DNA of 9,712 bases. Origin: Nitrospirota bacterium. Lineage in GTDB: Bacteria; Nitrospirota; Nitrospiria; Nitrospirales; UBA8639. The stretch covers positions 1 to 9,712 of the forward strand of contig QJYE01000380.1 of the NCBI GenBank assembly GCA_003235785.1. The letters are read 5' to 3'. Every line of letters starts with the position of its first letter. Within the stretch, counting starts at the first letter, position 1. Of this stretch, positions 1-6,078 are shown one piece after another. Below the pieces are notes generated by a model that was not told the DNA's origin, ran no database searches, and saw only the letters and a list, made by a program, of their open reading frames with translations. A program made the translations under genes and the position numbers.

Positions 1-2
1 AT

Positions 3-368
3 AGGCTTCATCCTAGCGCACGCCTTCAGGCTCTGGGTCAGTTACATGGAACCAGGGCACGAACGGAAATGGCACCCATTCTCATTGCAGCCCTCCAGGA
101 TATGGATCCGGCCATTCGCTCTGTGGCAATGAAGATGCTAGAACCCACCTCTAACGATCAAGATGTGCTGTTTTTATTGAGGGAAATCGCTCGGTGGGAT
201 GAAAGCCCGAGCAATCGAGTAGAAGCCTTAACGCTCCTCTCCAAGAACTACCCTGAACTCGCGACGGAACTTCTCCAACAAGCGTTGCACGATTCGGAAG
301 AAACCGTCCGTTCAACCGCCCAACAATTACTCGAGCAACTCACTGTCTCCTCTTCCCAACACCCGTAG
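3..368 (+). CDS. HEAT-repeat protein, C-terminal part (5' end outside window)
   Basis: The reading frame is open from the left edge through the first ATG at 69, so the gene starts upstream and only about 121 C-terminal residues are seen. They form repeated helix pairs typical of HEAT or PBS-lyase-type repeats: HPSARLQALGQL, then MDPAIRSVAMKML, then SPSNRVEALTLL, then DSEETVRSTAQQLLEQL. Each has the D/H-P-x-x-R-x-x-A pattern of the family, spaced roughly 30-36 residues. Such repeats build curved alpha-solenoids that bind protein partners; no catalytic motif is visible. The tail (TVSSSQHP) is short and polar. There is no membrane segment in the visible part. The biological partner cannot be told from this fragment. 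Taking 69 as the true start would cut through a repeat, so a longer protein is much more likely. Confidence 0.8.
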   Translation, partial: RLHPSARLQALGQLHGTRARTEMAPILIAALQDMDPAIRSVAMKMLEPTSNDQDVLFLLREIARWDESPSNRVEALTLLSKNYPELATELLQQALHDSEETVRSTAQQLLEQLTVSSSQHP

Positions 369-670
369 GATGATCCGGCGCTCCACCGCTTACCCTTGGT
401 TCACCCGCCATCCCACTTGAGGAATTTGGCAAAACCAGGTTTTCAACCGATTACTTTTTTAACCGCACGGGAGATTTCCAATTTTTGGGTTCTCTTTCCC
501 TCCGACCACTCTTTGCCCATCAAACGTTGGCAATACAATCTGATCCTGGGACAATGGGCAATAAAATTTTCAAAATTCATGTGGCTCCTCGTAGGACTTC
601 TGGGGAATGGTAGAACAGACGTCGCTTCCGTATTTTATGGGTACAGAACCAAAAGAATTCGGAGCCGGGC
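369..670. other. Roughly 300-base stretch without a convincing gene
   Basis: No reading frame here looks like a protein: the longest (396-680, +) begins with TTG, lacks a Shine-Dalgarno and has no recognisable composition or motif. The right half (about 527-575) is A/T-richer, including an AAAATTTT palindrome near 563, and may hold the promoter of the small gene at 671. No rho-independent terminator follows the HEAT gene. Confidence 0.5.
527..555 (+). promoter_or_regulatory. Candidate sigma-70 promoter upstream of the 59-residue gene
   Basis: TTGGCA (527-532, five of six matches to the -35 consensus) is followed after 17 bases by GACAAT (550-555, four of six matches to the -10 consensus). 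It lies about 115 bases ahead of the start at 671 and points towards it. The match is moderate and could be chance in an A/T-rich stretch. Confidence 0.25.
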
Positions 671-850
671 ATGTGGATAGAAGACGAAGAAACGATTCAA
701 ACCTGGGTGAATGGCGGGGAAGTCATTCTCAAGAAAGTCGGCAGAGACTATGCTTTCCGACTGGCCAATGAACCGGGTGATTGGATGGAGGGGTTACCCG
801 ATGGCATGGTGTGGGCCGATGCGCAATCGCTGTTCGGCGACTCGCTCTAA
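671..850 (+). CDS. Small acidic hypothetical protein (59 aa)
   Basis: An ATG at 671 is preceded by GGAG (661-664) at six bases, a very good Shine-Dalgarno, and opens a 59-residue frame ending in TAA at 848-850. The protein begins MWIEDEETIQTWVNGG and ends QSLFGDSL. It is acidic and soluble, with no membrane segment or signal peptide. A central run (EVILKKVGRDYAFRL) could form beta strands and a tryptophan-rich half follows (DWMEGLPDGMVWADAQ). The amino-acid composition looks protein-like, unlike the overlapping frames. The frame stays open upstream to about 614 but without a better start. I do not recognise a family. It faces the symporter gene convergently, 66 bases away. The function is unknown; that it is a real gene is an inference from the ribosome site and composition. 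Confidence 0.65.
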   Translation: MWIEDEETIQTWVNGGEVILKKVGRDYAFRLANEPGDWMEGLPDGMVWADAQSLFGDSL

Positions 851-916
851 TGAACCAGCGCGACACCATTGTTTCCGTGGCTAACTATTCATCCGGGCAT
901 ATGCAACCTCCAAGGC

Positions 917-2839
917 TTACCTCGACCTACTTTCTCCATTCGGTTGACGAAAACCCAGTCTTATCCAAATCGGGCACAGCACCACGCCTACCACTAACAA
1001 CCCGGCAATCCACGCCTCACGCCAGGGCATCCATTCAGGCGCGGGACTTCCCACCAACCAGGACCCGATACCCGTGAGTAAACAGAAGATCGAAAAGGCC
1101 GTGAGCCCCATCGCCAGCATGGCACGCCACAATCGCCTGGCACTATCTCTGTTCTCCGGCTTGACCAGTTGTTCAATCGGGCCCCAAAATCCAGGAGGAT
1201 GCGCGCGCCGGTAAAAGGTTTCCAACCGATCGACCTCTTCCGGTCCGGTAAACCACGACACGGTGACACCAATGACGCCGGCTCCGATGCCCATGATCAA
1301 TAACCGCATTTCCTCCTGCTGCCCGGGAAAAACCCACAACAACCATGGCGCCATGATCACCGACGCGATAATACAGGCCAATTCACCCCAAGCCGTCACA
1401 CGCCACCAGATCCAACGCAGCACCAACAACACGCCCATCCCCGCCCCAAGCAATAAACTAATTTGCCAAGCAGTCTGAATAGATGACAGCCACGGGAGGA
1501 TACACAGTGCGATCAACAGAATGAGCAAATTACTCCCGCGTGCGACCCAGACCAACCCACGAGGAGAAGGAGAGCGCTTCAGCCAGCCCTCACAAATGAA
1601 CCGGCGATAGAGATCATTGGTCCAATAGGACGCCCCCCAATTCAAATGCGTGTCAACGGTTGAAGCCAAGGCCGCCAACATCCCGACCACCATCAATCCT
1701 TTGAGCCCAGGCGGTAAAAGGTCATGAATCCCTTGCACAAAGGTGAATTCGCGAGCCGCAATGAACTGAGGCCCCAGGGTCTCCGGCGGTGGAGGAAACA
1801 CCAGAAGCAAGCCTAGCGCCAAGGGTAACCAGATTAAACTGCGGAGCATGACTTGAGCGACCGTAAACACCACGGCAGCCACTCGCGCATCCTGATCACT
1901 GCGACAAGCCATGGATCGTTGGGCCAGATAGCCGGTCCCATCTGCATTCATTTGCAGCAGCCATTGAAATCCATAGACCAACAGCACCATCATGGTCGCA
2001 TCTTTAGCCCCAAACGGCGTGAAGGCAAGCAGTTCATTTCCGGTCAGCGGATAGCCCGAAGATGCCGCAAACTGTTCCTGAAGGCGTTGCGTCAACGACG
2101 CCAGACCACCCACATGGTCCACCACCACCCAGGCAAACGCCAGACTCGCCACGATGCCGATCCCAAATTGCACCAGATCGGTGGCCACCACACTCCGTAG
2201 CCCGCCGGTGGTGGAATACAACACCGTGACAGAGACGATCGCCCCAATCGATAAGAGGTTATTGGCTGAACGAACCCACACATTTTCCGCTTCCAACCCG
2301 CCAACGGTAAACGGGACACCCGCCCATTTTACGATGTGAACGAACCCATCGAAGACACCCTCGGGGAGCCACTGGTTCCAGAGAAGAAATGGTTCCGCGA
2401 GTCGTGTGGCCGCCAACAGCACCATGGCTAACACCGTGCAATTGACAATGGTGCCGAAATAAATCGCTTTGACACCCCGCAACACGGCCGCCGTCCCATG
2501 ACCATATCGCACTTCCGTCAACTCGGCATCGGTGAGTACCCCGACCCGCCGCCAACTCGGAGCCAGCAGAAATCCCATCATGAGAAACGCCAGGGCATAA
2601 ATCCACAATCGCCACAATGCGAAAATGCCAGCCGTGGCCACCAGTCCGGTAACCAACAATGGGGTGTCGGCCGCAAATTGCGTGGCCGCCATACTTATCC
2701 CTGCCTTCCATCCGGAAAGACTGCGGCCCGCAAGAAAATATTCTTCAAGATTTTGGGACGCTGCCGCTCGTTCTCGAAACCCCGCTTGCAGGGCATAGAT
2801 CACGAAAGCCGCAAGTATCGCCCAATCCCACCCGGTCAT
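917..2839 (-). CDS. Sodium:solute symporter (SSS family) protein, 640 aa
   Basis: This is a multi-pass inner-membrane protein of the solute:sodium symporter family (LeuT fold), which uses the sodium gradient to take up small solutes. The order of family signatures fits: FLAGRSLSGWKAGISMAAT (residues 36-53, end of helix 1 and start of helix 2), LTEVRYG (107-113), the STTGGLRSVVATDLVQF stretch (209-225), and GMLAALASTVDTHLNWGAS (386-404), where the Ser/Thr of ALAST corresponds to the sodium-site helix of characterised members. A polar segment PEEVDRLETFYRRAHPPGFWGP (533-554) and two more helices extend the C-terminus, giving 640 residues, longer than the classic 500-residue symporters. The substrate cannot be read from sequence. 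It is probably the last gene of a leftward unit, 67 bases after the three-helix membrane protein. The ATG at 2839 lacks its own close Shine-Dalgarno and overlaps a five-codon ORF (2836-2853). Confidence 0.92.
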   Translation of the reverse strand: MTGWDWAILAAFVIYALQAGFRERAAASQNLEEYFLAGRSLSGWKAGISMAATQFAADTPLLVTGLVATAGIFALWRLWIYALAFLMMGFLLAPSWRRVGVLTDAELTEVRYGHGTAAVLRGVKAIYFGTIVNCTVLAMVLLAATRLAEPFLLWNQWLPEGVFDGFVHIVKWAGVPFTVGGLEAENVWVRSANNLLSIGAIVSVTVLYSTTGGLRSVVATDLVQFGIGIVASLAFAWVVVDHVGGLASLTQRLQEQFAASSGYPLTGNELLAFTPFGAKDATMMVLLVYGFQWLLQMNADGTGYLAQRSMACRSDQDARVAAVVFTVAQVMLRSLIWLPLALGLLLVFPPPPETLGPQFIAAREFTFVQGIHDLLPPGLKGLMVVGMLAALASTVDTHLNWGASYWTNDLYRRFICEGWLKRSPSPRGLVWVARGSNLLILLIALCILPWLSSIQTAWQISLLLGAGMGVLLVLRWIWWRVTAWGELACIIASVIMAPWLLWVFPGQQEEMRLLIMGIGAGVIGVTVSWFTGPEEVDRLETFYRRAHPPGFWGPIEQLVKPENRDSARRLWRAMLAMGLTAFSIFCLLTGIGSWLVGSPAPEWMPWREAWIAGLLVVGVVLCPIWIRLGFRQPNGESRSR

Positions 2840-2853
2840 AATTTTTGGATCAT
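2836..2853 (-). CDS. Possible five-codon leader ORF (MIQKL) coupled to the symporter start
   Basis: Reading leftward, AGAGG (2866-2862) sits eight bases ahead of an ATG at 2853, which opens a five-codon frame (Met-Ile-Gln-Lys-Leu). Its TGA (2838-2836) overlaps the symporter ATG (2839-2837) as ATGA. The symporter ATG itself has no Shine-Dalgarno at normal distance, so ribosomes may load at the leader and restart at the overlap. This is an inference; such short frames also arise by chance. Confidence 0.35.
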   Translation of the reverse strand: MIQKL

Positions 2854-2863
2854 CTCATGATCC
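2847..2863. repeat. Perfect 7-bp inverted repeat just upstream of the symporter start
   Basis: GGATCAT and ATGATCC are separated by three bases and lie 7 to 24 bases upstream of the symporter ATG. In the leftward transcript this would be a small hairpin with loop GAG, covering the leader ORF's ATG and part of its AGAGG ribosome site. The next bases in that direction are AAAAATT rather than a T-run, so it is not a terminator. It could equally be a protein-binding operator. Confidence 0.5.
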
Positions 2864-2906
2864 TCTGTGCTATCGTCCCCTCTCTACTAGAAAACAAAAA
2901 TCCTGT

Positions 2907-3326
2907 TCATTCGAGAAAAGCATTCCCTAGCTTCCAGCCAACCACCGGCAGGATCAACCCGCACACGACAAGCACGAACCCAAGGCCCATCACCACTGCC
3001 CCCAGGAGCAACGCTCGATCGCCCAACAGGACGGGAGCCTTCGCCCGAAATCCCATCCCCGATGGAGGCCATTGTTGTGTGGCACGAATTCTTGTTCCGA
3101 CATACGTGACATACGCGCCAAACCCCACAGCCGGCATGCCTGCCAGCATCGTCACGACCAAAATCCACATCCCGATTTGGTGGCTCGTGACCTCATCTGA
3201 GGGGCTGTTGCCAGGCTGGGTGACCTGCGAGAGATACTCCATCGTGAAATAGATTAAGGCCCCGCCAAAAATGACCATCGTGATGAACATCACAATGAGG
3301 AGGGGTCGATTGGAAGACTTCATCAT
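2907..3326 (-). CDS. Three-helix membrane protein of unknown function (139 aa)
   Basis: The protein begins MMKSSNRPLL and has three clear hydrophobic segments at about residues 8-27, 51-77 and 105-130. A polar extracytoplasmic-type loop (about 30-50) separates the first two. A conserved-looking loop with GTRIRATQQWPPSGMGFRA (77-95) lies between helices 2 and 3. The G-x-R-I then Q-x-P-P-x-G-M pattern resembles small uncharacterised inner-membrane proteins I have seen in other Gram-negative genomes, but I cannot name a family. Its ATG overlaps the TGA of the preceding AIG2-like gene as ATGA, and AAAGG lies about eight bases upstream, so translation is probably coupled to that enzyme. The symporter follows after 67 bases. 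No cysteine pairs, metal motifs or catalytic residues stand out. A structural or accessory role near the symporter is only a guess from position. Confidence 0.75.
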   Translation of the reverse strand: MMKSSNRPLLIVMFITMVIFGGALIYFTMEYLSQVTQPGNSPSDEVTSHQIGMWILVVTMLAGMPAVGFGAYVTYVGTRIRATQQWPPSGMGFRAKAPVLLGDRALLLGAVVMGLGFVLVVCGLILPVVGWKLGNAFLE

Positions 3327-3853
3327 GATTCAGCCTTTTGAGAAGAGTCCTCTCCTCCTCCAGGCAATGGGATGCTCTCCCCCGCAGGGTGCAACCCTGA
3401 CCCGCAATAATGAGATCCAGAGAAACGCCCAGAAGTGAACATTTCATAAAATACTCGGCACCGACTCACATATCCTTCCAAATGGGTTTGGATAAACCAA
3501 TCCATCTGCCAAATCTCGGAAGACAGCAGGTGTTGCTGATCGACGGGTAGGACATAGGCATGAGCCGTCATCCTTGAGCCATCTGACCGGTACACTTCAA
3601 TCAGATCACGTCGATAAATCGGGTCTTCAAATCGATCCAAGAGTTCCCAAGCCTGACGACTCAAAGCCGTATAGACACGTCCCGGGGTCGTCGCGCCCTC
3701 TCGAGCAACCATCCCCGGATAGATGCGGTCCGTAAAACGGAACTGGATGAACCCCGGCGCTTCCGCCCCCACCCAGGACAAGGCCTGGCCAGCCACCGCT
3801 TCCATCACTTCGGGAATTTGCAAGGTTCCATAGGTAAACAGCGCATCACTCAT
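3323..3853 (-). CDS. Gamma-glutamylcyclotransferase / AIG2-like family protein (176 aa)
   Basis: The protein has the signature of the gamma-glutamylcyclotransferase-like fold: LFTYGTL at residues 5-11 (the YGTL substrate-binding loop) and LLDRFEDPIYRRDLIEV (71-87). In the latter, Glu76 corresponds to the general-acid/base glutamate of active members. Family enzymes release 5-oxoproline from gamma-glutamyl amines or peptides; the substrate here is unknown. The core ends near residue 138, and a Gly/Ser-rich tail with one cysteine (139-176) extends beyond the usual fold. I chose the ATG at 3853 because GGAG lies eight bases upstream and the fold begins right after it. The frame stays open to 3931, but the added 26 residues look non-coding. 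It sits 104 bases downstream of the Npt-like transporter and overlaps the next gene by ATGA. The GGCT-type call is firm; activity is inferred from the retained glutamate. Confidence 0.85.
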   Translation of the reverse strand: MSDALFTYGTLQIPEVMEAVAGQALSWVGAEAPGFIQFRFTDRIYPGMVAREGATTPGRVYTALSRQAWELLDRFEDPIYRRDLIEVYRSDGSRMTAHAYVLPVDQQHLLSSEIWQMDWFIQTHLEGYVSRCRVFYEMFTSGRFSGSHYCGSGLHPAGESIPLPGGGEDSSQKAES

Positions 3854-3957
3854 CTGATAACTCCAATAGGCTTGTGTAAGGAGAACAGTTTCACCACTAT
3901 TCTCTCCCCGCCGGAAACCCGGTAATCGCAATCATGCCTATCACCTATCAAGGGCCA

Positions 3958-5262
3958 TTATTTTCGTCGAATGGCTTCATGCCGTCTTCCCAACCAAATT
4001 CCCGTTCCCAGCCAGAGGGCCGCTATCGGCATGGCTGCGAAGGCCATGTGGGACAACCCCATCCCCCATGTATGGAACATGGAGACAATCCCCGTTCCAG
4101 TGGCATCCGCCCCTCGATGGACCACCGTATCAATCACATTCTTGGCTTGATATTTTTCTTCCCGTGGAACCACGGTAAACAACGTTTCTCGTGTAGGTTT
4201 GGTAATGGAGAATTCTCCCGCCCGCCGCAACACCCCAAACCCGATCAAGACCGGCAACACCGTCGCCAGGCCGAACACCCCGAATCCAATCAACGACACG
4301 ATGGGCATCACGGCCAACATGATCACCACCCCGAACCGTGTCAGCAACCATCCTATGGCGAAAAACTGCAGGCTGAAAGCCAGGACATTGATGCCAAGAT
4401 CGACTGACGCGAACAATTGAATGCGATCTTCAGAAGACGGCATGACTTCGGGAATCAGGATGGTTTGCTGGGAATACAGAAAAGTGGAAAGCACCGAGTA
4501 ACACATGAGATATAAGGCAATGCCTCTCAAATAGGGCGAGCGAACAATACGTACGACCCCGACCCACATGCCTGGCGGAGCGGCATCTGGATCCTTGGCA
4601 GTCGACAGATGTGTGCGTCCCAAATCAATGCCATGGTACGCGTGATACCACTTCAGCAGGGCCACAATGCATCCGACCGCGAACAATAAAAGCATCCCGG
4701 ACACCACCAAGAGGCCCTGAACCCCGACACCTTTCACAACCATAGCGGTAATAAAAGGACCGGTCATGGCGCCAAGACTGCCTCCTGCGGAAATACAACC
4801 AAACAGTCGACGTGCCGCATCCGTAGGAAACACATCGGCCATAAAGCTCCAAAATACCGATACGACAAAAAGATTAAACACGCTCAACCATACGAAAAAA
4901 ATCGGCCCGATCGCCTGCAACCCGAACCCACTTTTTAAGGCCACGTAAAACGCCAATAGATTCAGGATGAAAAACCCATACACCGTTGGCAACAACCGAC
5001 GAATGGGGAAATGGCCCGCCACCCAGCCAAACAGAGGAATGACGGCCAGCATGGTGAAAAACACGGCAGAGAACAACCATGGAAGCTTGTGCGCTCCCGA
5101 TAGAACTCCCATTTCGTCACGAACGGGACGGAGAATGTAGTAGGCCGCCAGCACACAAAAGAAATAGGCAAACGACCACAGCAGGGCAGGAATTTCTTCT
5201 CGCTCCACAAGCACGACACGACTGAACATCGAGTGCAGAACATGCGACAGAGAATGCATCAT
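3958..5262 (-). CDS. ATP/ADP translocase-like (Npt/TLC-type) transporter, MFS fold (434 aa)
   Basis: This polytopic membrane protein carries the marks of the nucleotide-translocase-like branch of the major facilitator superfamily. These are YYILRPVRDEMG (residues 41-52) in the first helix, FWSFMADVFPTDAARRLFG (137-155) with a Gly-rich turn (SAGGSLGAMTG) after it, and near the C-terminus KPTRETLFTVVPREEKYQAK, then NVIDTVVHRGADATG. The last block is the most characteristic of the family. Characterised members in intracellular parasites and plastids exchange ATP for ADP. Free-living bacteria carry relatives whose substrate is unknown, so nucleotide exchange should not be assumed here. I place the start at the ATGATG at 5262, since family members begin shortly before the first helix. 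The frame is open to a TTG at 5346, but that lacks a usable Shine-Dalgarno. It heads a leftward unit with the AIG2-like enzyme and the symporter. Confidence 0.85.
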   Translation of the reverse strand: MMHSLSHVLHSMFSRVVLVEREEIPALLWSFAYFFCVLAAYYILRPVRDEMGVLSGAHKLPWLFSAVFFTMLAVIPLFGWVAGHFPIRRLLPTVYGFFILNLLAFYVALKSGFGLQAIGPIFFVWLSVFNLFVVSVFWSFMADVFPTDAARRLFGCISAGGSLGAMTGPFITAMVVKGVGVQGLLVVSGMLLLFAVGCIVALLKWYHAYHGIDLGRTHLSTAKDPDAAPPGMWVGVVRIVRSPYLRGIALYLMCYSVLSTFLYSQQTILIPEVMPSSEDRIQLFASVDLGINVLAFSLQFFAIGWLLTRFGVVIMLAVMPIVSLIGFGVFGLATVLPVLIGFGVLRRAGEFSITKPTRETLFTVVPREEKYQAKNVIDTVVHRGADATGTGIVSMFHTWGMGLSHMAFAAMPIAALWLGTGIWLGRRHEAIRRK

Positions 5263-5360
5263 ATAGCGAAAATTGACTTCGACTGTCTTACCCGATGAAT
5301 CCAAGAAGGGCGAACCCTCCACCCAAAGAAAAATCTTGATTGCCAATCACCGATCATCAT
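5259..5360 (-). CDS. Possible 33-codon leader ORF ending in ATGA at the transporter start
   Basis: Leftward from ATGATG at 5360, a 33-codon frame (MMIGDWQSRFFFGWRV at its start, ending SKSIFAI) terminates at a TGA (5261-5259) that overlaps the proposed transporter ATG at 5262. A weak GGA lies seven bases ahead of its first ATG. The peptide is aromatic and basic and matches nothing I know. It may be chance; the alternative is an N-terminally extended transporter in the neighbouring frame, starting from TTG 5346. Confidence 0.22.
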   Translation of the reverse strand: MMIGDWQSRFFFGWRVRPSWIHRVRQSKSIFAI

Positions 5361-5405
5361 AACGTAATCCAAAAGAGAAACCAGCTCCTTTTCTTTGTTT
5401 CATTC

Positions 5406-5434
5406 TTGTGATGTGTTACTTTTTAGAGGATAAT
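5406..5434 (+). promoter_or_regulatory. Sigma-70-type promoter for the HTTM gene set
   Basis: TTGTGA (5406-5411, four of six matches) and GATAAT (5429-5434, five of six) are separated by exactly 17 bases in the A/T-rich gap between divergent genes. Transcription would begin near 5441, leaving a leader of about 40 bases before the start at 5482. It points into the three rightward genes. Confidence 0.5.
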
Positions 5435-5481
5435 AGCCTGCAAATATCTTTCTCCATTTGTCTCCAAAGGAAACGCCTCCA

Positions 5482-6078
5482 TTGAGTCGACGAACAGTCA
5501 ATATCATTATCGTCTTGTATCTGATCGTCGTATGGGGAGCAGTCATTTTTCGCGTTGATTACTTCCCGCTCACCTGGGTTCCCATGTATAGCGTCTTTGA
5601 ACCAAGTGAAACGATTTCGGCCAAGGTCTGGGATAAAGATAAATATGGAAAAGGGATTTTAGTGACCCATCGGGACGGCTCCACGAGCTACGTTTCTGCA
5701 AAGGATCTGAATATTCCCAAACCCAATTTTCGCCGGCTGTATTATTCCAGGATCTTTGGCTCCGCCCCTCCTAAACATAAACAGGGCAATACCGAACTGG
5801 GGGCCCTCAACCGATTGGTTCGTGGGTTGGATGAAGATGAACCGAATTTTTCGGTGGATTGGGATTGGAGAATGTTCTGGACCCTTAATAAAACATTACG
5901 ACACGAACCATCCGACCCGAAGTTTATCGTTCGAATGGAGGCCGATTATAAAAGGCGCGTTTACCGGAAAGCGGACTTAATAAAAGGCGACCTCAGCCCG
6001 GTCGAAATCAAACATAAAGAAGCACTCATGGAATGGCATGATGAATGGTTGCCAAGGTGGGAACATGAGCAGTTGTAA
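5482..6078 (+). CDS. Membrane-anchored protein of unknown family, partner of the HTTM protein (198 aa)
   Basis: A single hydrophobic helix (about residues 6-24) is followed by YFPLTWVPMYSVF (27-39) and a soluble, charged domain. Its first part (40-75) looks like beta strands (SAKVWDKDKYGKGILVTHRDGSTSYVSA in outline) and its last part is helical and rich in Trp, Lys and Glu (MEADYKRRVYRK, then HDEWLPRWEHEQL). The Phe-Pro ... Pro-Met-Tyr-Ser motif after the helix resembles sequences I associate with small proteins encoded beside HTTM genes, from memory only. I chose TTG at 5482 because AAAGG (5466-5470) lies 11 bases upstream; a TTG at 5458 in the same frame has no ribosome site. No ATG start is available near the helix. 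Its end overlaps the HTTM start by 14 bases, implying joint translation. The function is unknown; an accessory or substrate-presenting role is speculation. Confidence 0.8.
   Translation: MSRRTVNIIIVLYLIVVWGAVIFRVDYFPLTWVPMYSVFEPSETISAKVWDKDKYGKGILVTHRDGSTSYVSAKDLNIPKPNFRRLYYSRIFGSAPPKHKQGNTELGALNRLVRGLDEDEPNFSVDWDWRMFWTLNKTLRHEPSDPKFIVRMEADYKRRVYRKADLIKGDLSPVEIKHKEALMEWHDEWLPRWEHEQL

Noticed and set aside
396..680. 94-codon rightward frame with a TTG start
   Set aside because: No ribosome site, no motif, and a composition unlike protein; it overlaps the better-supported small gene at 671.
781..1077. 98-codon rightward frame
   Set aside because: It lies across the end of the small gene and antisense to the symporter; its composition is a shadow of those frames.
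3854..3931. N-terminal extension of the AIG2-like protein
   Set aside because: The GGAG at eight bases supports the ATG at 3853 and the fold starts there; the extension looks non-coding.
5263..5346. TTG-initiated extension of the Npt-like transporter
   Set aside because: GGTGA directly abuts the TTG with no spacer, and family proteins begin closer to the first helix. Kept as a possible alternative only.
6038..6064. Earlier ATG for the HTTM protein
   Set aside because: The ATG at 6065 has AAGG seven bases upstream, while the one at 6038 lies deeper within the preceding gene without a ribosome site.
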